A model generated the notes under the pieces. That model was not told the origin of the DNA and searched no databases. It was given only the letters and a program-made list of their open reading frames with translations. A program made the translations under genes and the position numbers. This document shows positions 44,035 to 56,596 of a DNA stretch of 64,000 bases, piece by piece. The stretch is from CAVRCA01 sp963719345. GTDB lineage: Bacteria > Pseudomonadota > Alphaproteobacteria > Acetobacterales > Acetobacteraceae. Location of the stretch: positions 620,001-684,000 of the forward strand of contig CAVRCA010000001.1 in the NCBI GenBank assembly GCA_963719345.1. The letters are read 5' to 3'. Position 1 is the first letter of the stretch. Every line of letters starts with the position of its first letter.

Positions 44035-46358
44035 TTAGCGCAGAAACTGTCGCAACAGATCAGCCGGCTTGGGTGCCTTGGGCTGCTCCGCCGCCGCTGC
44101 CGGCGATGGCCCGATCGCGCCGCCGCGCGCCAGGGCGAGGTCGCGCGGGCAATCGTCCGGCGAGCCGCCCGATAGCATCCGGTCGCCGCCGAGCGCGCCG
44201 ATGATGATCCCGAGCTGCGGCGAGCGGGAGGCCTGCGCACCGAGTTGGGCGGCCTCCGCGGCACTGGCGGCCGCGTCCACTTCCACCTTGGGCGCCCGGA
44301 ACGGTCCGTTGATCCGCAGCGGCACGACGACCCCGGTCCCGCCCAGCCGCGCCAGCGGACGCAGCCGCAACGCCAGCGTCTCGCCCGCGAGGTCCAGCGT
44401 GCCGCCGCCCGCCAGATAGGCCAGGCTGGTATCAAGCAGCAGGGCACGGACGTCTCCCTTGCCGTGCTGCACATCCACCCGGAACGCGAAGCACCGCACC
44501 GGCAGTTGCCCGGTACGCGCGGTGATGTCCGGCAAGTGCGCCCGCCGGAGAACCGGACCAAGGGTCACCTCGAGCAGCCGGTGATCGATCTCGCCGTTCA
44601 CCATCGCGAGGCCGAGATGACCGTCCGCGCTCGCCGCCAGGGCGTGCGGCGTCTGGCCGCTGCCGTGCAGATCGGCATCGATCTCCAGCGCCCCACCGGC
44701 ATCTGCCGGCACCCGCAGCAAGGCCAGGAGCTGCGCCAGCGGCACCCCCGGCGCCTTCACCACGACGCTGACCGGCGGCTCGGGGTGGCTGGCGTCGATG
44801 CCGAGGCGCGCTTGCAGGGAACCCGCCGGGAGCTGGGCGGTGAGCGGGTCGAGTGCCAGTCGCCCGTCCGCCAGCGTCAGGTGCGCGGCAACCTGACGGA
44901 CATCGGTTCCGCGAACCCGCAGCGCGGCCACTGCCACGTGCAGGTCGGCGTCGGCGGCGCGCAGCTCGGCGAAGGGGAGCGCCCGGTCCGAGAACACTCG
45001 GTCGTCGGCGATCGGCGCGGGGGCGGGGGCGGGAGCGGGAGCGGCGGGCTGGGCAGCCGGCCGGCGCGCGTGTCGGCGGGCGCCGCTGCCGCGGTGGCGA
45101 GCGCTCCTGCCAAGGCGTCCACGTCGATCAGGGGTGCGGCAAGGTCGGCTCGCAGCGACGGCCGATGCTGGTCGGAGAGCGCCCCCCGGGCCGATAGGGT
45201 CTGGTCCGCGACATTGAGCGTGAGATCAAACGGATAGTTTTCGATTGCCGGGTTCGACACGAGCCCGCGCAGCGGCCCGGTGGTGCCGGCGACTTTCACC
45301 GGCGCCGCCCCGAGCGCGCCCTGCGCCGCCAACGTGATCGGCTGATCGAGGCTCGGCGCCGCGAGATCGAGAGTTGCCAGTGTCAGGCCGGCCCGGATCG
45401 CGGATAGGTCGGAGGCTCCGGCATGTGCGGTCAGGGCGGTCAGCTCAGGGCTCGGGCCGTTGCCGTCGGCAACGGCCGCGGCGAGACGCACGTCGTGCAG
45501 GGCGGGCAGACGACCGAGGCCGAAGAGCGCCGCCAGCGGGGCCACATCGGGGATCTGGGCGGCGAGCTTGGCGCGGAGGCCGCGCAGGCGCAGCGGATCC
45601 TCCAGGCCCCCGTCCACGTCGAGCGTGGCGCCCGATGCGGCGAGGCGCAGGCGTATCGGCCACGAGCCGCCGGCGCCGGGTTGCTCCAGCCGTGCGAGCG
45701 AGCCCGTCTCGCCGCTGACGGTGAACGGCGCGCCGGCGTAGGAGGCCTGCATCGCGAGCTGCACCGGCGCATCGACGCCGGTGGCGGTCGCCTGCATCTC
45801 ACGCAGGTTCAAGGCAATGGCGCTTCCGGTTCGCCCGTTCCGGTAGGTAAGCACCCCATCCTCGATCCGCACGTCCCGGATCGCCACCCCGAGCGGCTGC
45901 GCCGGCGCCCCGGCCGGCTTGTCGGCCTGGGAAGGCGACTGCGCTTCGGGGCTGAACTGCCAATTTCCCCGGCCGTCGGCGTCGGTCTCCAGCAGGATGT
46001 CGGGCCGGATGATCACGAGGCGGTCGATCTCCAGCCGGTGCCGCAGCAACGGCAGCAGCGCGATCTGCGCCTGAAGCCGGGCAACCGTCGCCATCGCCGG
46101 CCGCGACCCGCCCGGGCGGTTGGCGAACACGACGTCGCGCGCCTCGATGATCGGACGCATCGCCAGCTTGATCCCGACCGGCCCGTTCAGCGCCAGGTCG
46201 CGGCCGGTGGCCCGCTTGACCGCTGCCTCGATCGCCGGCTTGACCCGGTTCGGATCGAACGTCGCCGCAAACAGCGCCGCGCCGGCAATCGGCACCAGGC
46301 AGACCGCCAGCACGATCAACAAAATCAACGTAACCCGGCGGGAGCGCCGAACGGCCAT
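44035..46358 (-). pseudogene. AsmA-like envelope protein, one-base frameshift
   Basis: This would be an AsmA-family protein of about 774 residues: an N-terminal membrane anchor (RVTLILLIVLAVCLVPIAGAAL), the AsmA start (FDPNRVKPAIEAAVKRATGRDL), long beta-rich repeats, and the C-terminal AsmA region (DADLHGSGQTPHALAASADG, ending in an RQFLR tail). The family is linked to phospholipid transport and outer-membrane assembly. The frame breaks near 45060 in a Pro/Ala-rich linker; one extra base restores PAAQPAAPAPAPAPAPIADDRVFSD. The ATG at 46358 is preferred to the TTG at 46367. Confidence 0.83.
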
Positions 46359-46379
46359 ACGCAACAATCTCCGGCTGGG

Positions 46380-47367
<988 letters not shown>

Positions 47368-47371
<4 letters not shown>

Positions 47372-48703
47372 CCGCTGCTTGTCTCGCGCAGCTTGGCCCA
47401 GCCGGCGAGCCGGCGGCCGATCTCGCGCTCAAAACCGCGGTCGCTGGGCTGATAGAAATCCTGCCGCGCCATGCCGTCCGGAAAATAGTTCTGGCCGGAG
47501 AAGGCATCCTCGACGGCATGGTCGTAGGCGTAGCCCGAGCCGTAACCGAGCTGTTTCATGAGCTTGGTCGGCGCGTTCAGGATGTGCGCGGGCGGCATCA
47601 GGCTGCCGGTCGACTTGGCCGCCGTGCGCGCCGCGCCGAAAGCCGTGTAGACGCGCGTTCGATTTCGGCGCGGTGCCCAGATAGACGACCGCCTGCGCGA
47701 TCGCGAGCTCGCCCTCCGGGCTGCCCAGCCGCTCGTAGGTTTCCCACGCCGCCAGCGCCTGTGCGAGCGCCTGCGGGTCGGCCATGCCGACATCCTCGGC
47801 GGCGAAGCGCACCAGGCGGCGGGCGATGTAGCGCGGGTCCTCGCCGCCGTTCAGCATGCGCGCGAGCCAGTACAGCGCGGCGTCGGGGTCCGAGCCGCGC
47901 AGCGATTTATGCAGCGCGGAGATCAGGTTGTAGTGCTCCTCGCGGTCCTTGTCATAGAGCGCCGCCCGGCGCGCGAGCAGGTCGGACAGCGCGGCGGCAT
48001 CCAGCGGCGGCGTATCGGCGTGGAAGGGAAAGATCTGCTCGGCCATGTTGATGAGATAGCGCCCGTCGCCGTCGGCCATCGCCCGCAATGCGGCGCGCGC
48101 CTCCGGCTGCACCGGTAGCGCGCGTCCGCAATCGGCCTCGGCGCGCGCGAGCAGCAACTCCAGTGCTGCGTCGTCCAGCCGCCGCAGCACCAGGACCTGA
48201 CAGCGCGACAGCAGCGCGCCGTTCAGCGCGAACGAGGGATTCTCCGTCGTCGCGCCGATCAGGGTGACGGTGCCGTTCTCGACCACCGGCAGAAAACCGT
48301 CCTGCTGGGCGCGGTTGAAGCGGTGGATCTCGTCGACGAACAGCAGGGTGCCCTGCCCCGCGCGCCGGCGCCGCGCCGCGTCCTCGAACGCGCGCTTGAG
48401 GTCGGCGACGCCGGAGAACACGGCGGAAAGCTGGACGAAGTGCAGCCCCGCCCGGGCGGCGAGCAGCCGGGCGATGGTGGTCTTGCCGACGCCCGGCGGC
48501 CCCCAAAGGATCAGCGAGGCCAGCGAGCCACGCTCCAGCATCCGGGTAATCGCGCCATCGGTGCCGAGCAGGTGGTCCTGGCCGACCACCTCCGAAAGCG
48601 CGCGCGGCCGCAGGCGGTCGGCGAGCGGGCGGGTATCGGCGCCCACAGCCGCTTCCGACCCGGCCGGCTCGCCGGCGCCAAACAGGTCTTCCATCGCGCC
48701 CAT
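47368..48703 (-). pseudogene. rarA: Replication-associated recombination protein A, one-base frameshift
   Basis: RarA is an AAA+ ATPase acting at stalled forks, related to clamp loaders. The protein of about 444 residues has RPLADRLRPRALSEVVGQDHLLG, Walker A ILWGPPGVGKTTIARLLA near 65, Walker B LLFVDEIHRFNRAQQDGFLP near 120, sensor GATTENPSFALNGALLSRC near 152, and GEDPRYIARRLVRFAAEDVG near 300. Near 47660 an extra C breaks the frame. The shifted frame gives VYTAFGAARTAAKSTGSL, NYFPDGMARQDFYQPSDRGFE and the end at 47368. Since the gene is well conserved, a sequencing error is likely. Confidence 0.9.
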
Positions 48704-48889
48704 ATGGCGCTGAATGTAGCGGAAGTCGCTACGAAGTCACTACTACGACGGGCGAGGTCGTCTTGCTGGCCCTGCTCTCTATCCTGGCATAAAAGTTGTT
48801 CTACATAGCGTCTACACACCTTTTGAGGGTTGCATTTGAAGTAAAGCTCGTGAATGCGTGTAGCATGTGGCCGTCCCAAGCAGGAGCGG

Positions 48890-50275
48890 CCGTATGAGCG
48901 ACCCGCGGAAACCTCACTTCACTACACGCCGAACAGCAATTTCGGCGGCGACGGCGCCTATCTTCCGGGCGCCGACGGCTTCAACCTGGCCGATGTCAGC
49001 GGTGTCTCGCAGGTAAACTCCCTGCCGTCCGGGGTGAAGGGGCTCGTTTGGCTGGGCGACACGAGCGGCGCGACCTCATCGTTCGTCAGCCAAGTCACGC
49101 CGTTTATCAACAACCCGAACGTGTATGGGTTCTACTTGGCAGACGAGCCTGACCCTTCGTCGGTGGCGGCGGCGAATTTCGAAGGCCGAGACGGACTCGG
49201 ATTCACCAGCACGATCCGAGGCGCCAAGGTGTTCATGGTGGAGGAGAACTCGGGCACGCCAACGGTGCCGTCCTACGCGTTTACACCGGCTAACACGGAT
49301 ATCGATCTGTTCGGGCTGGACCCGTACCCGATCCGACCGGCCAGCGAGGGCAGCGAGTTCGCATCCGGGTCCGATATAACGTCATCGATGCTGCCGTGAA
49401 GGAGGCCGAGAGCATCGGAATTCCCCAGGCGATATCGTGCCGGTCTACCAGGCGTTCGGAGGCGGTGAGTCGTATTCGTCTTGGACGCTACCGACAGCGG
49501 CGCAGGAACAGCAGATTTTGAGCACATGGGGTTCGGTGCTCCCGCGTCCAGCGTTCGACTATGCGTATAGCTGGGGCGTTCAGGACGGCAACTCCGCTCT
49601 CGCAAACACGCCGGCATTGCAGAGCGTGTTTGCAGCCCACAACAGCGGCGGTTCGACGCCAACGCCACCATCTCCACCGGTCATTCCTCCCAAGCCGCCT
49701 GTCACGCCTCCCTCACCGCCGCCGACCACCACAAGCACCGCCACGCTGTCAGCGACCGATCGCACAGGGCACACAGAGACGGTGCCGGTCATCACGTCGG
49801 GCACGACGGCGTATACGGGCGGCTTGTCTGGCAAGGTGAGCCAGCAGGTGAGCGGGGGCGTCGATACGATCTCGGCCACCCGGCAAATCACCAGCGAGAC
49901 AATGACATTCATCAGCGGCAACGCCGATGTCGAGTTTTATCGGGGGACAGTCTTTGACCGTGACGGGCGGCTCGGGCTCCGATGTCGTACCGCTGCGTCG
50001 GGCCCGACCACTTCACAGCCGGAACCAGCACGCTGGATGTCTCGGGTCAGGGGCAGGACGCATATACATTCTACGCGGGCGACGGGCTGCTGAAAATCGA
50101 GGAGTTTTCTCGAGCATGAAAGGGCGATACGCTGACAGTGGATCGCTCGCTGCAGTCATCCCTTCGCACGGGATCGGACGGCAACGGCGGAACGCTGATT
50201 AGCTTTGGCAACGGGCAGAGTATCGACATTGCCGACAACTCGGCGTTCTCTTCCAGCCTCATTCATTTCAGGTGA
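48890..50275 (+). pseudogene. Decayed secreted protein with glycosidase-like and beta-repeat regions
   Basis: Several frames must be joined to read this protein. The first part (48890-49375) has GADGFNLADVSGVSQVNSLP, LVWLGDTSGATSSFV, NPNVYGFYLADEPDPS and DLFGLDPYP. The EPD and DPYP blocks resemble TIM-barrel glycoside hydrolases. A second frame gives VPVYQAFGGGESYSSWTLP, a Pro-rich linker (about 49655-49740) and Thr/Ser/Gly-rich beta repeats. Later frames give FIGGQSLTVTGGSGSD, TLDVSGQGQDAYTFYAGDG and ISFGNGQSIDIADNSAFSS, ending at 50275. At least four breaks make this a true pseudogene. It was probably exported by a type I-like route. The 186 bp before it hold no gene. Confidence 0.65.
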
Positions 50276-50338
50276 ACCCTGACCGTCAGCGCCGCCGTCG
50301 GATCTTTGTCGGTAGCGAAACACCAGGTCGTCTGATTG

Positions 50339-50499
50339 GTCCAACACGCCGAGCGCGCGCTGAGGGGAATGGGCTCGGGCGCAAGGCATGGCCGTTCTAC
50401 GGCTCTGACCGCGGAGGACAGCGTGCGGCGATCATGTATAGCTTGGTCGTCTTGGCCAAAAGGAAGGACGTCGACCCGCAGGCTTGGCCGGCCGACGGC
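50339..50499 (+). mobile_element. IS66-type transposase C-terminal remnant
   Basis: The segment reads as the C-terminus of an IS66 TnpC transposase, with one internal frame change: AERALRG, then LGRKAWPFYGSDRGGQRAAIMYSLVV and VDPQAWPAD. The conserved order matches the end of IS66 transposases (AERALR-GR-W-F-GSD-GG-RAA). No upstream part, partner genes tnpA/tnpB or terminal repeats are visible. It lies between a dead secreted-protein gene and the catabolic cluster. The rest of the stretch to 50641 holds nothing else I recognise. Confidence 0.7.
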
Positions 50500-50641
50500 T
50501 ACCCCTTCGATGTCTCGCTGCCCCAAGCTACGCGGCGTTCGCATGGGAAGCCAGCGTATCGATGCATCACCCGGGAAGCCGTCATCTGGCCATCTCCGGT
50601 TTCGTGTGCCACCGTGAGGCGCAGACAGTTGGAGGAAAGCC

Positions 50642-51924
50642 ATGAGCCAGGTCGAGCTCGCCCACAACGACGCTGCGGCGGATACGAAGAGACCATCGTC
50701 GGCCTATGTGCCGCCGCTTCAGCGCACGGAAGGGCAGCCGCCGCCCATCGCCGCGAACGGCGGCCTCGCCGTACATGGCGTTCGACCGGGATAGCGATGC
50801 GGGAACCGCCAAGGCGATCGAGGATGCGCTCGCCGAGATCGCTGATGGCGAGGGTCAGCGCGTTATCGAGATGATCGACAAGGCGCCACCGGGCCCAATC
50901 AAGACCAGATGGGGGCTCGCGTTCCGCGACTACGACGAGTGCGTCGCTTACATCCGCAGCTCGAACAGTATCAAAGCCCCCGAAGGCGGCGTGGCGCTGC
51001 CGCTACCCTATACGGTCTATGAGCGGCCGACCTACTCCGTCGTTCCGTCCAACGTCATCTGGCACGACCCGGCGCGCACCGACGTTGCGGCGATCCTGCG
51101 CAAGAACGAGCAGGACAACCGGCGACGGGACCTGTTTTTCCCGCAGGTGCTACGCGACGCACGGCGCATCGGCGAGTATTACCCGGGCCTGTCGCCCAAC
51201 AGCCCCGAATGCATGGACAAACTCGGCCTCTCGTTGGCATACCTCGAGTCCAAGTGCACGAACATCTATGATTCGGCGGAGGTGGAGCGGGTGTTCTACC
51301 CGGAGATCGAGAAGCTCCTGCTCGAGTTCTTCCCGAATGCGACCGATGCACTGGTCTATAATCACGACGTCTTCGACAAGGACTACGCGGGTGACCGCAC
51401 GGAAGACCAGGACGCCAAGAACCCTGGCGTAAACGCCAATTACGCCATGCTTGTGCATAACGACCTGAACGACAACAGCGGCCGTGTGCGCTGCCGCGAG
51501 CTGCTCACCAGGAACCTGCGGAACTTCGGGCGCCCGCAGAACTACACCGAGCAAGAGGCCGACGCGAAGATGTCGCGCCGGTTCGTGTCGATCAACCTTG
51601 CCAAGCCGATCGAGACGGTGGAGCAGTACCCCTTCGTGCTCTGTGCCTGGCCGTCCTTCGCCGACCAGCCGTACATCACCAACTACCGAGTCTACGATGA
51701 CCGGGTGGGCGAGACTACGCGCTTCACCCACCGTCCCGACCACGAGTGGTATTGGTTTCCCCAGCAGAAGCCTACGGAGGTCTCGATGCTGAAGTGCTAT
51801 GAACTCGGTGACCGACGGCTCCGTCTCGCGCTGGTCGTTCCATACCGCCTGCATCGACCCGACCGCGCCCGCCAACGCAAGATGCCGCAAGAATGTCGTG
51901 GTCCGGTCCTTCGTCTTCTTCTAG
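50642..51924 (+). pseudogene. CmcJ/NvfI-family oxidoreductase, two frameshifts
   Basis: The protein of about 427 residues resembles the CmcJ/NvfI (AsaB-like) family related to 2-oxoglutarate/Fe(II) oxygenases. The start at 50642 has a strong GGAGG site (MSQVELAHNDAAADTKRP). Near 50770 the frame shifts to MAFDRDSDAGTAKAIEDALAE and runs through LPYTVYERPTYSVVP, AMLVHNDLNDNSG, RRFVSINLAKPIETVEQYPFVLC, VGETTRFTHRPDHEWYWFPQQ and SMLKCYE. Near 51803 it shifts again to SVTDGSVSRWSFHTACIDPTAP and NVVVRSFVFF, ending at 51924. The His-x-Asp in VHNDL could bind metal. The 227 bp that follow hold no gene. Confidence 0.75.
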
Positions 51925-52151
51925 GCGACGGGAGGAGGCGGCCCGGCGGAGGGTCGGCACCAATCGTATTCCTGCGCGCCAGCCGCCGGGCGCTCCGTTC
52001 CTCGCAACGGTGCCGTGATGCGGTGGCTGGCGGACCGGCGACGATCCAGGTTATCCCGCCCGCAGGTCCAGGAACTTCCGGCCGCCCGATCCCACGAGGG
52101 ACGGCTCAACGTCCAAGAGGGTCGAAAGGCTTATGACAGGGAGGGATGCAC

Positions 52152-53792
52152 ATGAACGACCGAGTGAAAAACGTGCGCGATCCATCCGCGAGGGTGGAGA
52201 CCGATTTCGACGCGATCGTCATCGGCGCCGGGGTTTCCGGCCTCTATCAACTCTACCGCCTGCGCGAACTCGGCTTGACGACGCGGGTATTCGAGGCCGG
52301 CTCCGGTGTAGGCGGTACCTGGTACTGGAACCGTTATCCCGGCGCCCGGTTTGACTCCGAAAGCTGGACCTACGGGTACTCCTTTTCCCAGGAGCTGCTC
52401 GACGAATGGGACTGGGAGGAGCATTTCGCCGGCCAGCCGGAAACCGAGCGGTATCTGAACCACGTCGCCGACAAGTTCGACCTCCGGCGCGACATCCAGT
52501 TCAAAACCACAGTTACCGCGGCGCATTACCAGGAAGACAGCCGAAGCTGGACGGTCACGCTCGACAACGGCACGCATTGCACCGCGCGATTCCTGATCAC
52601 CGCGGTCGGCGTGCTGTCAGCGTCCGTTCTGCCGCGCATTCCCGGTGTCGAGAGCTTCAAGGGCCAGTCCTGCCACACGCATAACTGGCCAAAGGAACCG
52701 GTCAGTTTTGCAGGCAAGCGGGTGGCGGTGATCGGCACCGGCGCTACCGGCATCCAGGCCATCACGGAGATCGCCAAGACCGCGGGCCACCTCACCGTGT
52801 TCCAGCGCACCGCGCAATGGTCAGCACCGTTGCACAACTCCAGGGTCACGCCCGAGGAAATGCGCGAAATCCGCAAGAACTACACCGATATCTTCGCCCG
52901 CTGCCAGGAAACCGTCGGCTGCTTCATCCACACCGCCGACCCCCGCTCGGTGTTCGAGGTGACCGAAGAAGAACGCGAAGCGTTCTGGGAAAAGCGCTAT
53001 GGCGAACCGGGCTTCGGCATCTGGATGGGCAATTTTCGCGACGTCCTGATCGATCGCGAGGCCAACAAGCTGATGTCCGACTATTTGGCGCGAAAGATCC
53101 GCCAGCAAGTCAAGGATCCGGCAGTCGCGGAAAAGCTGGTCCCCAAGACGCACGGCTTTGGGACGCGGCGGGTGCCGTTGGAAAGCGGCTATTTCGAGGT
53201 CTACAATCAGCCGAACGTGAAACTGGTCGATCTGACCGAAACGCCGATCGGGCGCGTCACGCCGGAAGGTATCCGCACCTCGGACGCCGATTATCAGTTC
53301 GACATGATCGTCTACGCGACTGGTTTCGACGCGATCACCGGGGCGTTCGACCGCGTCGAGATCAGGGGCGTGGGCGGCAACTCGCTGAAGGACAAATGGG
53401 CGGACGGGCCGGTGACGCTGCTGGGCATCCTGGTTGACGGGTTCCCGAACTTCATGATGGTGATGGGCCCGCACGCCGGTCTCGGCAACTTCCCGCGGGC
53501 GGTGGAATACACGTCCGACTGGGTCACCGCGCTGATCCGCCACGCGCGCGACAACGGCATGACCCGCGTGGATGCGACGCCCGAGGCCGCGAAGGCCTGG
53601 ACCGACCACGTCATCGAGACCAACGACGGATTGCTGTTCACCGAGGTCGACTCCTGGATGACCGGCATCAACCGCAACGTGGAGGGCAAACAGGTCCGCC
53701 GGGTTATGCGCTACAGCGGCGGCCATCCAGCGTTCCGCCAACACTGTGAGGCGGTTTCAGCGGGGGGCTATCGGGAGCTGTCGACGGCGTAG
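52152..53792 (+). CDS. Flavin monooxygenase, Baeyer-Villiger type
   Basis: The 546-residue protein is a class B flavin monooxygenase. It has an FAD Rossmann motif (IVIGAGVSGLYQLY, about 23-35), GGTWYWNRYPGARFD near 54, the BVMO fingerprint FxGxxxHxxxWP (FKGQSCHTHNWP, about 169-180), and an NADPH Rossmann motif (AVIGTGATGIQ, about 192-202). Such enzymes insert oxygen next to a ketone to give an ester or lactone. I chose the ATG at 52152, about 7 bases after AGGGAGGG; the ATG at 52146 is too close to it. It sits in a cluster of CoA-thioester genes, so a cyclic ketone intermediate is a plausible substrate. Confidence 0.92.
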   Translation: MNDRVKNVRDPSARVETDFDAIVIGAGVSGLYQLYRLRELGLTTRVFEAGSGVGGTWYWNRYPGARFDSESWTYGYSFSQELLDEWDWEEHFAGQPETERYLNHVADKFDLRRDIQFKTTVTAAHYQEDSRSWTVTLDNGTHCTARFLITAVGVLSASVLPRIPGVESFKGQSCHTHNWPKEPVSFAGKRVAVIGTGATGIQAITEIAKTAGHLTVFQRTAQWSAPLHNSRVTPEEMREIRKNYTDIFARCQETVGCFIHTADPRSVFEVTEEEREAFWEKRYGEPGFGIWMGNFRDVLIDREANKLMSDYLARKIRQQVKDPAVAEKLVPKTHGFGTRRVPLESGYFEVYNQPNVKLVDLTETPIGRVTPEGIRTSDADYQFDMIVYATGFDAITGAFDRVEIRGVGGNSLKDKWADGPVTLLGILVDGFPNFMMVMGPHAGLGNFPRAVEYTSDWVTALIRHARDNGMTRVDATPEAAKAWTDHVIETNDGLLFTEVDSWMTGINRNVEGKQVRRVMRYSGGHPAFRQHCEAVSAGGYRELSTA

Positions 53793-53833
53793 CCGTCAGA
53801 GAGCGGCGGATAACAATTTCAGGGAGTAACAGC

Positions 53834-56429
53834 GTGTCCGAAGGGAGCTTTCTGAATGGTGTCCGCGTAATCGAGTTGGCGGACGAACGGGGGGAATATT
53901 GCGGGAAGGTTCTTTCTGGACTCGGAGCGGACGTTGTAAAGGTTGAACCTCTCGGAGGTGAGAAGACGCGGAGCTATGGTCCGTTCTATGGGGACGTTCC
54001 GCATCCCGACCGCAGCCTGCACTTTTGGCATTACAACTTCGGGAAGCGCAGCGTCGTCCTTGATCTCGACTCCCGAGCCGGCGCACGTCAGTTTCTGGCA
54101 CTTGCCGGAACAGCGGACATCGTTGTCGATACGCGGGCGCGGGGCTATCTCGACCAACGAGGCGTCGGCTACGACGCGATCTGCGAACGCAATCCGTCCT
54201 TGATCTGCGCGCGCATCAGCGCGTTCGGCGATGATGGCCCTTGGGCGGACTACCAAGCGAGTGACTTGATCCATCTCGCTCTTGGCGGCGTGATGATGAA
54301 TTGCGGGTACGACCCCGATCCGTCTGGCTTCTACGAAACGCCGCCGATCGCACCGCAGATGTGGCAGTCCTATCACATTGCGGGCGAAGTGACCGCGGTG
54401 CAGATCATTGCTGCTCTTGTTTATCGAGCGGAGACGGGGCGAGGACAGAAACTGTCAACCTCGATCCACGATGCCGTCGCAAAGAACACAGAAACCGATC
54501 TACCCGATTGGATCTATAGTCGCATTCCGCATTACCGGCAGACTTGCAGGCATTCCCTCCCGTCGGCGAGCCCTGCAATGCAGGACGTAGCCTCAGAGTC
54601 CGCGTTGTCGCCTGGGCTCTCACGGACGAAGGACGGTCGTTGGGTGCTCGCGTACCGCACCTATCTTCTCGGAGGCGTGGCTTCCTTCGACGCAACTGTG
54701 AAAGTGCTGCAGAAATTTGGCGCACAAGCCGATCTCTCCGAGGAGAAGTACAAAGATCCCAACTACGTGCTTCAGCCGTTTGCCAACTCTCACATCGGGA
54801 CAGTCGTGGAGCGACTCGTCGGACGTCACCTTTACCAGCGCGATTTGTGGAAGGACGGCCAGGAGGCGGGTCTGCCTTGGGCTCCGGTGCGCAGACCCGA
54901 GGAAAACGTCGGCGAGGCACATTGGGCGGAACGCGAGACCTTCATGCGGGTCGACTACCCGGAAGTGGGCAAAGCGCTTGTCCAGGTCGGCGCCAAATGG
55001 ATAGCTCCCGGTTTGCCATGGCGGTCCGGTCCTCGGGCACCTCTCATGGGCGAGCATAATGGTGAACTCCTGGCCGGCACCGATGATCGTCGGCAACCCG
55101 AGAGGCGGGTGTCGCCGCGCGCCCCTGTGCTGAGCAAACTGGGCAAGCCGTTCGCACTCGGCGGCATCCGCATCATCGATCTGACTTGGATGCTCGCCAG
55201 CGCTGGCGCCGGGCGGTTTTTCACCGCGTTGGGCGCTGAGGTCGTCAAGATCGAGCACAGCTCGCGATTGGACGGCATGCGGATGGGTAAGGGGAACCCT
55301 CCCGTTGGGGGTCGCGCCGAGCGCGACGCCGCGACCAAACCGATTGTCGTTCCGCCCACCGCCAACGTCGATCGAAGCGGCTCGTTCATGGAAATAAACG
55401 CCGGCAAGCGCAGCTTCAGCCTCAATCTGAAGCATCCACGCGGCAAGGCGCTGCTGGTCGATCTGCTCAAGGATGCGGACATGGTGATCGAGGGTTTCTC
55501 CCCGGGAACCATGGATAGAATGGGTCTGGGCTACGAAGGTCTGCGCGAGATAAACCCGAAGATCGTTTACGTGCAGCAGTCCGGAATGGGGCAGATCGGC
55601 ACCTACGGGCGCCTTCGCAGCTTCGGGCCCACGGCGCAGGCCTTCTCGGGACTGAGCGACATGTCGGGACTACCCGAGCCGTATCCCCCGGCCGGCATAG
55701 GCTATTCCTATCTTGACTGGTTCGGCGCCTATCAGATGGCCCTCGCGATGATGGCAGCGTTGTACCGACAGAAGACAACGGGAAGAGGCTGCTGGATCGA
55801 TTCTTCCCAGGCCGAAGTGGGGATCTATCTCACGGGCACCGCCATCCTGGATCACTCGGCGAACGGGCGCCGGTGGGATCGCTTTGGGAACAGGTCGCCG
55901 TTCAAACCCGCCGCGCCGCATGGGGCATATCGCGCCCTCGGAGAAGACAGGTGGGTCGCCATCGCGGCATTCACCGAAGAACAATGGTGGGCATTGACCA
56001 AGGTACTGGAACGTCCGGGTTGGACCGCGGATGCCCGACTCTCCACGCTCGCCCTGCGTCTCGCCAATCAGGACTACCTCGATGACCTCATGAACCAGGT
56101 GACCGCCGGGTGGGACGCTTTCGGGTTGATGGAGGCGCTCCAGAGAGGCGGGCGTTCCAGCGGGTGTTTGCCAGACCGCGCAGGACCGCTACGAGCGGGA
56201 CCCGCAACTGAAGCATCTGGAGTGGCTGGTTGAACTCGACCAGTCGGAGATCGGGAGGTGGCCCGTCAAGGAAGTTCCGGTCAAATTCAGCGAGACCCCT
56301 CCCTATATCGGCGGCATCCTGGATCGGCACGGTCCAAGCTATGGCGAAGACAATGACTACGTGCTCCGCACTCTTCTAGGTTTGAACACGGATCAGATCG
56401 CGCAGTTGGCCCGCGAAGGGGTTTTCTAG
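53834..56429 (+). pseudogene. Tandem-domain class III CoA transferase, one-base frameshift
   Basis: The protein of about 864 residues contains two CaiB/BaiF-type CoA transferase domains (about 1-400 and 435-860). Each begins with a family start: GVRVIELADERGEYCGKVLSGLGADVVKVE, and GGIRIIDLTWMLASAGAGRF. Domain 2 has the expected catalytic Asp before the long helix (SYLDWFGAYQMALAM); domain 1 has SYHIAGEVTAVQ there and seems to lack it. An extra base near 56145 breaks the frame; the shifted frame gives AGVPAGVCQTAQDRYERDPQLKHLEWLVE and the end at 56429. It starts with GTG at 53834 after AGGGAG. Likely role: activating an acid in the cluster's pathway. Confidence 0.86.
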
Positions 56430-56596
56430 CGTGGCGACACAGCTTGTCCGTCTCACCTGAGCGCTTTCGAGCTCCGCCCGGCCGCACAGCATGTCTATGC
56501 CGCGAACACGCCGCCAACGTTCAAGGGCGGCATGGACCGCGGTGTTGCGTCATCTCCGCGCCATCCTGAAACGAACCGAAGTCGGTTCCGGCTGGG

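Noticed and set aside
48511..48879. Minus-strand frame extending beyond rarA
   Set aside because: It is out of frame with rarA, overlaps it, and shows no conserved content.
56574..56587. AACCG/CGGTT hairpin as terminator between the CoA transferase and racemase genes
   Set aside because: The stem is only five base pairs and has no U-tract on either strand.
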